Below are positions 8,035-16,308 of a stretch of 32,309 bases of DNA, in pieces. Made by a program: the position numbers and the translations under genes. Each line of letters begins with the position of its first letter. The stretch's first letter is position 1. The stretch lies in contig CALNFG010000003.1 of assembly GCA_939792625.1 (NCBI GenBank), forward strand, positions 1 to 32,309. The letters are read 5' to 3'. The notes under the pieces are model-generated. The model was given only the letters and a program-made list of their open reading frames with translations, searched no databases and was not told where the DNA came from. Origin of the DNA: an uncultured Prevotella sp. GTDB lineage: Bacteria > Bacteroidota > Bacteroidia > Bacteroidales > Bacteroidaceae.

Positions 8035-8241
8035 AAAAAGCCCTTACCTCTTTATAACTTTCCTCACGTTGCTGCTGTTTTTCACAATGAGGTATCCGTC
8101 CGTGTTTCTTTTTACACGGCAAAGATACGGCAAACCGCTTTATGCATCCATACACAGATTACAGAAAGAAATACCTGTTTTACCGCCCCACCATCCTACC
8201 TGCAGACCTTCCGAAAAACGACCTGTTATCACCCGTTTTGC
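8035..8241. other. Intergenic stretch with an isolated -7 element
   Basis: About 200 bases lie between the family A repeat and the 22-base array. On the minus strand TATCTTTG (8120-8127) matches the -7 element but has no -33 partner. The frame downstream of it gives only a short tail with no recognisable family, so it may be a relic. No gene is called. Confidence 0.35.
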
Positions 8242-8343
8242 AAAAGCTAACCTTTCGCTCTTCAAAAGGTTATCTTTTACCGGCCAAAAGGTAAGCTTTT
8301 GCAAGCCAAAAGGTTACCTTTTGGCCGGTAAAAGATAAACATC
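8242..8343. repeat. 22-base periodic palindromic array, copy 1 (five units)
   Basis: Units of the form AAAAG-N5-CTTT start at 8242, 8264, 8286, 8308 and 8330, an exact 22-base period; the last is degenerate (AAAAGATAAACATC). The centres vary: CTAAC, GTTAT, GTAAG, GTTAC. A perfect 25-bp inverted repeat (8270-8294 with 8314-8338) spans units 2 to 5. The array lies about 260 bases ahead of the TonB-receptor gene; the intervening 8344-8603 holds no gene and no clean promoter. Confidence 0.85.
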
Positions 8344-8603
8344 TGACAATCAGCCACTTATAAAACCACAATCTCAACACCCGCACCATGCGCGCACAAG
8401 CCTGCCGGAACAGGATGAAAGACCGTAGGCACAGCTCCACAGACTATAAACAGAATCTACAACATTGTAACAATTCAGAAATACTAACGTAAAGGCATAT
8501 TCACCCGAGTGAGACATCGTTGTCACGCCGTTGGCCGAACTTTGTACCCGAAAACGAAAGCATACACAGATATACGAAAAATCAAACCAGCAGACAACGA
8601 AGA

Positions 8604-11306
8604 ATGAACAGGGTTAAGAAATTGCTCGGAGCAGCAGCATTAATGTCGGTAATGACAGTTCAGGCATTTGCCGCCGACATTACGGACGTAGACTTGAAAG
8701 GACGTGTGAAAGACAGACAATCGCAAGAGCCGCTAATCGGAGCCACTGTACACGTGGTAGGCAGCAACGTAGCCGCCGTGACCGATATTGACGGAAACTT
8801 CCAGCTGTCGGGACTGGCCGACGGCATATATGACATCGAGATAAAATACATCGGATACAAGACGGCCGTTAAACGCCAGGTAAAAATAGAAGACAACAAG
8901 GTCACAACCTTAGACTTCGAGATGGAGGCCGACAGCCGCCAGCTCGCCGGCGTCGAGGTTGTGGCAAAAGCCAACCGCGAGTCAGAGAACGTGACGATGA
9001 TGGAGCAGAAACGTTCGGTCGTAGCCGTGCAGACGGTAGGCGCACAGGAAATGTCGCGCAAGGGCGTGAGCGACGCTCAGGCTGCCGTCACCAAGATTTC
9101 AGGCATATCCAAGCAGGAGGGAGTGAAGAACGTTTTCGTGCGCGGACTGGGCGACCGTTACAACATCACCACCCTCAACCGCTTCCCCATTCCGTCGGAA
9201 GACCCTGAATACAAGAACATCGCACTCGACTTCTTCTCTACCGACATCATACAGTCGATAGACGTCAACAAGGCTTTTTACAGCAACACCCCGGCCGACG
9301 CCGCGGGAGCCGACATCAACATAACGTCTAAAGAACTCACCGGCGACGGCAAACTGAACGTGAGCGTGTCGGGAGGTCTCAATACGCAGACCGTGTCGTC
9401 AGACTTCATGAGACTTGACGGGGTCAACGCTTTCGGTTTTGCCGACAAGACGCAGCCCGGCGAGAACATCGGTTCATATAACTTCAAGAACTCGCTCGAC
9501 CCCAGCCGCCAGAACCTGCAGATCAACCAGAGCTACGCCATATCAGGCGGCAAACGCTTCAAGCTAGGAGACAATCCGCTGTCGTTCTTCGTCGTGGCAA
9601 GCCACAACAAGAACTTCACCCACTATGAGGAAGAAGTACGCAACTCAATAACGAGCGGCGCACTGTCACAAGACATGGAGGGAGACATATCGCAGGTGGA
9701 GACCAGCCAGATAGCAATGGCCAACCTCGAATATACCCATAACCGGAAACACAAGATAGCCTACAACTTCATGATGGTGCATGCCACAAAAGAGTCGGTG
9801 GGCGACTATCTCGGCATGGACGCCGACTATCAGTCGTCTGACACATACGAAGGATTCATGCGCCGCCAGCAGACTAACGACAACATGCTGTTCGTAAACC
9901 AGCTTATCAGCAAATGGGAACTCAGCAAGAAGTTCGACCTCAACGCCGGACTGTCTTACAACACCATAAACGGCAACGAGCCTGACCGCCGCATCAACAA
10001 TCTGGTAAAGACCGACAACGGCTACGTGCCCATGAGAGGCACCGGCATACAGCAGCGATATTTCTCCGAACTCAACGAGAAAGACCTCAATGCCCGGGCA
10101 TCGCTCGTGTACAAGATAAAAGACAAGTTTGACGGAAATTCCAACCTGCAGATAGGTTACATGGGACGCTTCATCGACGACGGATTTGAGGCCGTGGAGT
10201 ATGACATGTCGGTGATAAGGCAGACAGAGTTTGACATCAACAACATCAGCTTCGACAATTATTACAACGAGAGCAACCTTGCCGACGGCATGTTCCAGCT
10301 TGACCGCAACCTCGACGAATACAGCGTGAAGAAGAACATACACTCGGCCTACGCCGAAGCCACCTATCAGCTCACCTCTAACTTCATCGCCAACCTCGGC
10401 CTCAAGTATGATGATGTGAACATGAAGGTGAACTACAACGTAAACCGCGGCGGCAGCCGGGGCGAACAGGAGATAGACAAATCTTACTTCCTGCCCAGCC
10501 TCAACCTGCGCTACAACATCAACGACAGGCACGCCCTGCGCCTGGCAGCCAGCAAGACATACACTCTGCCGCAGGCAAAGGAAATTTCTCCCTTCCGCTA
10601 CGTCAGCGTAAGCTTCAACAGTCAGGGTAATCCCGACCTGAAACCATCGGACAACTATAACTTCGACCTGAAGTGGGACTGGTATCTGTCTTCTTCCGAG
10701 ATATTCTCAATCACAGGCTTCTACAAATACATCAAGCGCCCCATATCGCGCATAGAGATAGCCAGTGCCGGAGGATTCCTCTCTTACGAGAACATCGCCG
10801 ACCACGCCACAGCCGCCGGAGTGGAAGTTGAACTGAAAAAACACATATTCTCACACACCCTCGAAAACGACGGCTTGAGCCGCCTCACGCTCGGTGTAAA
10901 CGGCGCATACACATACACATGCGCCAAAGTTCCACTCGCCACCGACCCCACCGGTTCACAGCTTGAGGGCGCCGCACCCTGGCTGGCCAACGCTGACCTC
11001 ACATATCAGTACCGCAAGGGTGACAACTCGTTTACCGGCGCGCTGGTGTTCAACTACTTCAGCGACCGCATCTACACCATCGGCACCGAGGGATACCAGG
11101 ACATTATAGAGAACGGCATACCGACACTCGACTTTGTGGCCACCACGCAGATAGGCAAACACTTCTCCGTAAACCTGAAGGCACGCAACCTGCTCAACGC
11201 CGCCCACCAGCTGACACGCAAGGGCAACGCCACCAACGAGGAAGTTGTGCTGAGCAAATACAAGAAAGGCATGGACTTCAGCATAGGTCTGTCATACAAC
11301 CTATAA
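8604..11306 (+). CDS. TonB-dependent outer-membrane receptor
   Basis: The 900-aa protein should transport a ligand across the outer membrane using TonB-ExbBD energy. In order: signal peptide (MNRVKKLLGAAALMSVMTVQAFA), a CarboxypepD_reg-like domain (about 27-105; LKGRVKDRQSQEPLIGATV and ITDIDGNFQL-like words), a plug (about 120-220; ISKQEGVKNVFVRGLGDRYN and NTPADAAGADINITSKEL), then a 22-strand-type barrel ending FSIGLSYNL. I start at 8604; the frame opens at a TTG 28 codons earlier but that stretch does not resemble a signal sequence. There is no SusD gene; the partner is the beta-helix lipoprotein 54 bases downstream. The ligand is not evident. Confidence 0.92.
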   Translation: MNRVKKLLGAAALMSVMTVQAFAADITDVDLKGRVKDRQSQEPLIGATVHVVGSNVAAVTDIDGNFQLSGLADGIYDIEIKYIGYKTAVKRQVKIEDNKVTTLDFEMEADSRQLAGVEVVAKANRESENVTMMEQKRSVVAVQTVGAQEMSRKGVSDAQAAVTKISGISKQEGVKNVFVRGLGDRYNITTLNRFPIPSEDPEYKNIALDFFSTDIIQSIDVNKAFYSNTPADAAGADINITSKELTGDGKLNVSVSGGLNTQTVSSDFMRLDGVNAFGFADKTQPGENIGSYNFKNSLDPSRQNLQINQSYAISGGKRFKLGDNPLSFFVVASHNKNFTHYEEEVRNSITSGALSQDMEGDISQVETSQIAMANLEYTHNRKHKIAYNFMMVHATKESVGDYLGMDADYQSSDTYEGFMRRQQTNDNMLFVNQLISKWELSKKFDLNAGLSYNTINGNEPDRRINNLVKTDNGYVPMRGTGIQQRYFSELNEKDLNARASLVYKIKDKFDGNSNLQIGYMGRFIDDGFEAVEYDMSVIRQTEFDINNISFDNYYNESNLADGMFQLDRNLDEYSVKKNIHSAYAEATYQLTSNFIANLGLKYDDVNMKVNYNVNRGGSRGEQEIDKSYFLPSLNLRYNINDRHALRLAASKTYTLPQAKEISPFRYVSVSFNSQGNPDLKPSDNYNFDLKWDWYLSSSEIFSITGFYKYIKRPISRIEIASAGGFLSYENIADHATAAGVEVELKKHIFSHTLENDGLSRLTLGVNGAYTYTCAKVPLATDPTGSQLEGAAPWLANADLTYQYRKGDNSFTGALVFNYFSDRIYTIGTEGYQDIIENGIPTLDFVATTQIGKHFSVNLKARNLLNAAHQLTRKGNATNEEVVLSKYKKGMDFSIGLSYNL

Positions 11307-11360
11307 TAAAGACCGAATATAAAAGAACATAAATATTTAATAACCAATTTATTTAGCAAC

Positions 11361-13583
11361 ATGAGAAAATTATTTCTGACCGCAATGGCTTTCTCAGCCA
11401 TGATGAGCGTAATGACTTTGACATCTTGCTCTGACGATGAAAACAACAACGGCGGTGGAGGTACTGACATCACCGAAACAGTTGAACTGGCAGGTACGAT
11501 TGAAGGCACAATGACACTTGACGCAAGCAAGGAATATCACCTTACAGGTACGGTCATCGTGCCCGAAGGAGCAACACTCGAAATACCGGCCGGAACTACA
11601 ATCAGAGCCGCACAGGGCTTCGATAAGTACATACTCGTGGCTCAGGGAGGAAAAATCAACGCCCGCGGAACTGCCGACAGGCCCATTATATTCACTGCCG
11701 ACAGTGAAAGCGCCACATCAGGATATTGGGGCGGACTCATCATCAACGGCCGTGCGCCCATCTCAGGCGATGCTGCGGGACAGACGGCGGCAACCGAAAT
11801 TGACAACAACCAGCCTTACGGCGGTACGGATGCTGCCGACAACTCAGGCGTTATAGAATATGTTCAGCTGCTGTACACCGGCGCACGCTCGAGCGCTGAC
11901 ATAGAGCATAACGGTCTTACGCTCAATGCTGTTGGCAACGGAACAACCGTCAACAACATCTACATTGCCGAAGGAGCCGACGACGCGATAGAGTTCTTCG
12001 GCGGCACAGTCAACGTAAGCAACCTGCTGGCCGTGAACTGCGACGACGACATGTTTGACTTCACTCAGGGATACAGCGGCACACTGAGCAACTGTTACGG
12101 TGTTTGGGAAAGCGGATTCACAAGTACAGAGGAAGACCCGCGCGGCGTAGAGGCTGACGGAAACCTCGACGGCAACGGCCCCGACCATACTCCGCAGGCC
12201 AACTTCCACATAGACGGCATGACCATAGCCAACTATTCATCAAGCCAGTCTATGCAGGACGCCATCAAGATTCGCCGCGGAGCAACGGCACACATCAGCA
12301 ACGCTCTCGTTGCCGGCAGCGGAGCAATAGAGAATCTGATTGACCTCACCGACAGTAAAGGCGACGCCACGACAGCAACCGAAATCAGCGTGACCAACAA
12401 CGCCACACAGCTGACCGACGACCTTGTACACAGCAACGAGACATATCCCGGCGTACAGATAGAGAGCGGCAACACCGGAGCAGACGCATCAGCTTTTGCA
12501 TGGACAGGATATCAGTTTGAGGGAACGGCTCTCGAGGATGCCGACATGCCTCTCGAAGTAACATCTGACGTGACACTCGAAGCCGACAAGCAGTATTACA
12601 TCAACGGAGCCGTACACGTAAAAGAGGGCGGCGTGCTGAGGATACCTGCCGGCATGACAATCAAAGCCCGCGAAGGTTTCGGCAATTACATCATCGTAGA
12701 GCGCGGCGGAATGATATACGCAGAGGGCACGGCTGAAGCTCCCATCACATTCACTGCCGACAACGACAACGCCACTTCAGGCTATTGGGGCGGCATAATC
12801 ATCAACGGCAGGGCCGTGATATCGGGCGAAGCCGGCAGAACCAACGAAGGTGCCACCGAGATAGACAACAACATAATGTACGGCGGCGACGACAATGCCG
12901 ACAACTCCGGCGTGCTGACCTACGTCAAGATACTTTACTCCGGAGCGCGCTCAAGTGCCGACATCGAGCATAACGGACTTACTCTCAACGGCGTGGGCAA
13001 CGGTACAAAGATTGACCACATCTACATCGCAGAGGGTGCTGACGACGCCATAGAGTTCTTCGGAGGTTCTGTCAACGTAAGCAATCTGCTGGCTGTCAAC
13101 TGTGACGACGACTGTTTCGACTTCACTCAGGGTTACTGCGGCACGCTGAGCAACTGCTACGGCCGCTGGGAGGCTTCGTTTACAAGCACAGAGGAAGACC
13201 CGCGCGGCGTAGAGGCTGACGGCAACCTTGACGGCAACGGCCCCGACCACACACCGCAGGCTAACTTCACCATTGAGAACATGACCATCGAGAATCTTTC
13301 TGAAAACCAGGCCATGCAGGACGCAATAAAGGTGCGCCGCGGTGCAACGGCCAACATAAGGAACGCCGTGGTTAAAGGCAGCGGAGTGATAGAAGAACTT
13401 GTAGACCTGCAGGACAGCAAGGGTACGGCCGCCGACGGCACAACAGTAAACGTGACTAAAGAAGCCACAAACGTTGAAAAAGACACCAACGACAACAATC
13501 CTGCCGGAGCTACCGTAAACATTGCAACAGGCAACACGGGATGCCCGACCACCGACTTCGGCTGGACAGGATACAGTCTTTAA
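11361..13583 (+). CDS. Surface lipoprotein with two tandem right-handed beta-helix domains
   Basis: The protein has 740 aa and a lipobox (TLTSC, Cys23) followed by SDDE, the kind of acidic signal that sends Bacteroidota lipoproteins to the cell surface. After a Gly-rich linker, two homologous halves follow (about 37-390 and 395-740). They share long words such as YWGG-IINGRA, ARSSADIEHNGLTLN, YIAEGADDAIEFFGG, VNVSNLLAVNCDDD and TSTEEDPRGVEADGNLDG. The repeating short strands and Asn/Asp-rich turns fit a parallel beta-helix. Bacteroidota homologues that I recall are single-domain and also lie beside TonB receptors. The second half has extra Cys residues (CDDDCFDFTQGYCG). Ligand unknown; co-transcription with the receptor is likely. 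Confidence 0.85.
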   Translation: MRKLFLTAMAFSAMMSVMTLTSCSDDENNNGGGGTDITETVELAGTIEGTMTLDASKEYHLTGTVIVPEGATLEIPAGTTIRAAQGFDKYILVAQGGKINARGTADRPIIFTADSESATSGYWGGLIINGRAPISGDAAGQTAATEIDNNQPYGGTDAADNSGVIEYVQLLYTGARSSADIEHNGLTLNAVGNGTTVNNIYIAEGADDAIEFFGGTVNVSNLLAVNCDDDMFDFTQGYSGTLSNCYGVWESGFTSTEEDPRGVEADGNLDGNGPDHTPQANFHIDGMTIANYSSSQSMQDAIKIRRGATAHISNALVAGSGAIENLIDLTDSKGDATTATEISVTNNATQLTDDLVHSNETYPGVQIESGNTGADASAFAWTGYQFEGTALEDADMPLEVTSDVTLEADKQYYINGAVHVKEGGVLRIPAGMTIKAREGFGNYIIVERGGMIYAEGTAEAPITFTADNDNATSGYWGGIIINGRAVISGEAGRTNEGATEIDNNIMYGGDDNADNSGVLTYVKILYSGARSSADIEHNGLTLNGVGNGTKIDHIYIAEGADDAIEFFGGSVNVSNLLAVNCDDDCFDFTQGYCGTLSNCYGRWEASFTSTEEDPRGVEADGNLDGNGPDHTPQANFTIENMTIENLSENQAMQDAIKVRRGATANIRNAVVKGSGVIEELVDLQDSKGTAADGTTVNVTKEATNVEKDTNDNNPAGATVNIATGNTGCPTTDFGWTGYSL

Positions 13584-13590
13584 GCTTTTT

Positions 13591-13775
13591 AGCAGACGAG
13601 CAGACAAGTAACAAGCAGACAAGGAGATTTGTTTCACTGTGAGGCATTTCTCCTTGTCTGCTTGTTTACTTGTCTCCTTGTCACTAAAACAAATCTCCTT
13701 GTCTGCTTGTTACTCGTCAACTTGTCACTAAAGCAAATCTCCTTGTCTGCTTGTTTACTTGTCTGCTCGTCTGCT
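13591..13775. repeat. Long inverted repeat, family B
   Basis: The left arm 13591-13631 (begins AGCAGACGAGCAGACAAGTA) is the reverse complement of 13734-13775 with a single one-base insertion over about 41 bases. Between the arms, two further partial copies of the right-arm unit (TCTCCTTGTCTGCTTGTT, 13649-13690 and 13691-13733) make a tandem series of about 43-44 bases per unit. It fills the junction between the beta-helix lipoprotein (+) and the gamma-carbonic-anhydrase-like gene (-) and may terminate both. Similar words occur at 1805-1930. Confidence 0.85.
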
Positions 13776-13780
13776 TTAAT

Positions 13781-14284
13781 TTATTCCAAGTACCATTTCG
13801 AGTATTCCACATAATGCTTGGCAAAACTCTCGGCCTGGTCGGGACGTGTTTTCTTGATAAACTTTGCGGGCACTCCGCCCCATATCTCGTGAGGCCCGAT
13901 TTTAGTGCCCTGCAACACGAGAGCCCCCGCAGCGACAACCGCACCCTCGCCCACTTCGGCGTTGTCAAGCACCGTTGAGCCCATGCCTATGAGCGCACCG
14001 CGACGTATGGTGCAGGCATGCACAGTGGCATTATGTCCCACGGTGACGTCATCTTCCATAAGCACGGGACCCGTGGTGTTGGTAACATGCACACAGGCGC
14101 CGTCCTGTATGTTTACGCGGTTGCCCATTGTTATCGGTGCGACGTCGCCGCGCACAACGGCGTTAAACCACACCGAACATTCATCGCCCATCGTAACTTC
14201 GCCCACTATCGCGGCGTTCTCACTGAAATAACAGTCCCTGCCCCACTTAGGAGCAAGTCCCTTAACGGTCTTTATAAGTGCCAT
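13781..14284 (-). CDS. Gamma carbonic anhydrase-like hexapeptide-repeat protein
   Basis: The protein has 167 aa and a left-handed beta-helix of hexapeptide repeats (AAIVGEV, CSVWFNAVVRGD, VNIQDGACVHV). It ends with a C-terminal helix (TRPDQAESFAKHYVEYSKWYLE). The three zinc-binding His of gamma-class carbonic anhydrases are present: His66 (VHV), His84 and His89 (GHNATVH). Arg45/Asp47 and Gln60/Asp61 match the family active-site set. It resembles the YrdA/PaaY group, many members of which have unproven hydration activity. A -7 element lies 28 bases upstream of the start. tadA lies upstream on the same strand, separated by a 300-base gap with a 22-base array. Confidence 0.9.
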   Translation of the reverse strand: MALIKTVKGLAPKWGRDCYFSENAAIVGEVTMGDECSVWFNAVVRGDVAPITMGNRVNIQDGACVHVTNTTGPVLMEDDVTVGHNATVHACTIRRGALIGMGSTVLDNAEVGEGAVVAAGALVLQGTKIGPHEIWGGVPAKFIKKTRPDQAESFAKHYVEYSKWYLE

Positions 14285-14312
14285 TTGTGTTTACTTGTTT
14301 TGATTACAGATG

Positions 14313-14320
14313 CAAAAGTA
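14313..14320 (-). promoter_or_regulatory. Promoter -7 element for the carbonic-anhydrase-like gene
   Basis: The minus-strand sequence TACTTTTG matches TAnnTTTG. No clear -33 box is seen about 20 bases upstream. Confidence 0.5.
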
Positions 14321-14424
14321 ATCAAAAATTCCATACATCCGCACAGCACCGCCTGATGATTTTACCGGTCTCTTGGCCGCGACATTCAACCTGTCGCTGA
14401 ACGGCATGAAAAAAGCCGTTTTGC

Positions 14425-14504
14425 AAAAGGTAAGCTTTCGGCCTCCAAAAGGTAAGCTTTCACCTTGTAAAAGGTAAGCTTTCGCAGCCTAAAAGGTAAG
14501 CTTT
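14425..14504. repeat. 22-base periodic palindromic array, copy 2 (four identical units)
   Basis: AAAAGGTAAGCTTT occurs four times without change at 14425, 14447, 14469 and 14491, exactly 22 bases apart, with different 8-base spacers (CGGCCTCC, CACCTTGT, CGCAGCCT). The array is bounded by a perfect 14-bp inverted repeat (CCGTTTTGCAAAAG, 14416-14429; complement at 14501-14514), so the whole block can close into one large hairpin. It lies between tadA and the carbonic-anhydrase-like gene. Confidence 0.92.
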
Positions 14505-14584
14505 TGCAAAACGGATGAAAACATGGCCGTCCGCGTCTCAGCACAATGCAGACAACCATCTGATTATCAACAGAATACAGACAC

Positions 14585-15046
14585 TCAGCGCTTATTCTTG
14601 AAAAAATCCTGCATCAGCCTGCGGCACTCGCCTTCAAGCACACCCGCAGTGACCGAAGCCCTGGGATGGAGAGCCTGCGGAGCATAGCGGCTGAAACCTC
14701 TCTTCACGTCGGAAGCACCGTAAACGACCCGTCTCACCTGAGCCCAGCCCAACGCTCCGGCACACATCACGCACGGCTCCACCGTGACGTACAGCGTGCA
14801 GTCGGCCAGATACTTGCCGCCGAGATAATTGGCGGCCGAGGTTATGGCCTGCATCTCGGCGTGAGCCGTAACGTCGCATAGCGTCTCTGTAAGATTGTGC
14901 CCGCGCGCCACCACCCTGTCGCCGCACACTATGACGGCTCCTATCGGAATCTCACCCTCGGCCAGTGCCGCCTCTGCCTCGGCCAGAGCCTTGCGCATGT
15001 ACAGCTCGTCTTTCTGTCTGCGGCTGTCTTCTTTTATGTCATCCAT
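14585..15046 (-). CDS. tadA: tRNA-specific adenosine deaminase TadA
   Basis: TadA converts A34 of tRNA-Arg(ACG) to inosine in the cytoplasm. The protein has 153 aa and the cytidine-deaminase-like zinc site H62-A-E64 and P91-C92-x-x-C95. Other hallmarks are EIPIGAVIV and the C-terminal RLMQDFFKNKR. The frame is open to 15133, but a -7 element at 15063-15070 lies inside the extension, so I place the start at 15046 (MDDIKEDSRRQ). It is divergent from yraN with a short shared promoter region. Confidence 0.93.
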   Translation of the reverse strand: MDDIKEDSRRQKDELYMRKALAEAEAALAEGEIPIGAVIVCGDRVVARGHNLTETLCDVTAHAEMQAITSAANYLGGKYLADCTLYVTVEPCVMCAGALGWAQVRRVVYGASDVKRGFSRYAPQALHPRASVTAGVLEGECRRLMQDFFKNKR

Positions 15047-15062
15047 CGTTTCCTTTTTTCGG

Positions 15063-15070
15063 CAAAAATA
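15063..15070 (-). promoter_or_regulatory. Promoter -7 element for tadA
   Basis: The minus-strand sequence is TATTTTTG, matching TAnnTTTG, 16 bases before the tadA start. The -33 box is not clear. Confidence 0.5.
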
Positions 15071-15113
15071 CCATTTTTCGCCATGACCTCGGCCGCGATT
15101 GACGGAAAAGTTG

Positions 15114-15121
15114 TATTTTTG
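15114..15121 (+). promoter_or_regulatory. Promoter -7 element for the yraN-birA-pyrH operon
   Basis: TATTTTTG on the plus strand matches TAnnTTTG, 25 bases before the yraN ATG. It is divergent from the tadA element 43 bases away. A -33 box is not clear. Confidence 0.5.
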
Positions 15122-15146
15122 CACATAAGACAACCCACAACTGACT

Positions 15147-15515
15147 ATGGCAGAACATAACGACCGCGGACGCTGGGGCGAACAGAAAGCTGCCGAATAT
15201 CTTGAACGCAGCGGCTACCGCATACTGTGGAGAGACTGGCGTTGCGGTCACCGCGACATCGACATCGTGGCCGTTGACGCCGACCACCTCGTCATCGTAG
15301 AAGTAAAGACCAGACACAACAACGACTACATGGAGCCCGAACAGGCCGTTGACGCCCGCAAGAGACGCAGCCTGGGCATTGCCGCGGCACAGCTTGCGGC
15401 AACATGCGGCATGGACATGCCGCTGAGATTTGACATAATAACCGTAACGGGCACGGGTGACGATGACTGCAGGATAAACCACATTGAAGACGCCTTCACC
15501 CCGATGCAATACTGA
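15147..15515 (+). CDS. yraN: YraN family (UPF0102) putative endonuclease-like protein
   Basis: The protein has 122 aa and the UPF0102 pattern: GRWGEQKAAEYLERSGYRIL, then GHRDIDIVAVD and VIVEVKTR. This is a PD-(D/E)xK nuclease-like core with Asp37/Asp39 and E52-x-K54. The C-terminal part (RKRRSLGIAAAQLAA and LRFDIITV) also fits. The biological substrate of the family is not established. First gene of an operon, 4 bases ahead of birA. Confidence 0.9.
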   Translation: MAEHNDRGRWGEQKAAEYLERSGYRILWRDWRCGHRDIDIVAVDADHLVIVEVKTRHNNDYMEPEQAVDARKRRSLGIAAAQLAATCGMDMPLRFDIITVTGTGDDDCRINHIEDAFTPMQY

Positions 15516-15519
15516 GACT

Positions 15520-16281
15520 ATGAGAGAAACCGTCATCATAAAACTGGCAGAGACCGACTCTACCAACCGTTTTCTGCGCGACTACCGAGGCGAAACGGGA
15601 CTGCGCATGACCGTGGCGACAGCCGAACACCAGACGGCAGGACGCGGACAGGGCGGCAACACATGGGAAAGCGAGGCCGGACGCAACATTCTGCTGAGCG
15701 TCATGACCCACCCGCAAGGACTTGCCGCACGGCGCCAGTTCGTCATGCTCGAGGCAGGCGCGCTGGCAGTACGCGATACGCTGACGCTGCATGCCGACGG
15801 ATTCAGCATAAAATGGCCCAACGACATATACTGGCATGACATGAAGATAAGCGGCACTCTGTCTGAATGTGACATCAGCCGCGGCATGGTGGGCCGGTGT
15901 ATCCTCGGTACGGGCATCAACATCAACCAGCGCACGTTCACCGGCAGTGCGCCCAACCCCGTGTCGCTGTGGCAGATAACGGGACAGGAAACCGACCGCA
16001 ACCAAATAACCGACGAGCTGCTGAAGCGCCTCGAACATTATCTCGACATGGTGGACACCGGCCGCTACAGTGACATTCACGACATGTATGCCGGCTCACT
16101 ATACCGCCGCAACGGGCTACATGCCTACCGCGACGCCGGCGGCGTATTCATGGCACGAATAGAAAGAATAGAGCCTGACGGCCGCCTCGTGCTGCACCGC
16201 ACAGACGGCAGCCTGAAGGAGTATATGTTTAAAGAGGTGGAACACATAATAACACCCTGCCCGACAACAACAAGACAATAA
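15520..16281 (+). CDS. birA: Biotin--[acetyl-CoA-carboxylase] ligase
   Basis: This enzyme attaches biotin to the carboxyl-carrier domain of biotin-dependent carboxylases through biotinyl-AMP. The protein has 253 aa and lacks the N-terminal helix-turn-helix of E. coli BirA, so it is catalytic only. Key motifs are TDSTN (12-16), GRGQGGNTW (41-49), K98-W-P-N-D102, and the MKISGTLSE and LGTGININQ segments. The start at 15520 lies 4 bases after the yraN stop; an in-frame ATG at 15484 would overlap yraN and adds non-family residues. pyrH follows 27 bases later. Confidence 0.92.
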   Translation: MRETVIIKLAETDSTNRFLRDYRGETGLRMTVATAEHQTAGRGQGGNTWESEAGRNILLSVMTHPQGLAARRQFVMLEAGALAVRDTLTLHADGFSIKWPNDIYWHDMKISGTLSECDISRGMVGRCILGTGININQRTFTGSAPNPVSLWQITGQETDRNQITDELLKRLEHYLDMVDTGRYSDIHDMYAGSLYRRNGLHAYRDAGGVFMARIERIEPDGRLVLHRTDGSLKEYMFKEVEHIITPCPTTTRQ

Positions 16282-16308
16282 AAACAACAATATCAAAAAC
16301 TCAACAAC

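Noticed and set aside
8095-8130. Tiny minus-strand frame behind the -7 element at 8120-8127
   Set aside because: It encodes only a short Lys/Asn-rich tail, with no clear start and no family match.
8520-8603. 28-codon N-terminal extension of the TonB receptor from a TTG
   Set aside because: It is Arg/Asn-rich and would sit before a complete signal peptide starting at 8604.
9666-10532. Long minus-strand frame inside the TonB receptor
   Set aside because: It is a codon-bias shadow, rich in Val and His without domain words, inside a clear receptor frame.
14425-14504. Regularly spaced short repeats suggesting a CRISPR array
   Set aside because: Repeats are 14 bases and spacers only 8, the period is 22, the repeat is near-palindromic, and no cas gene is in the window.
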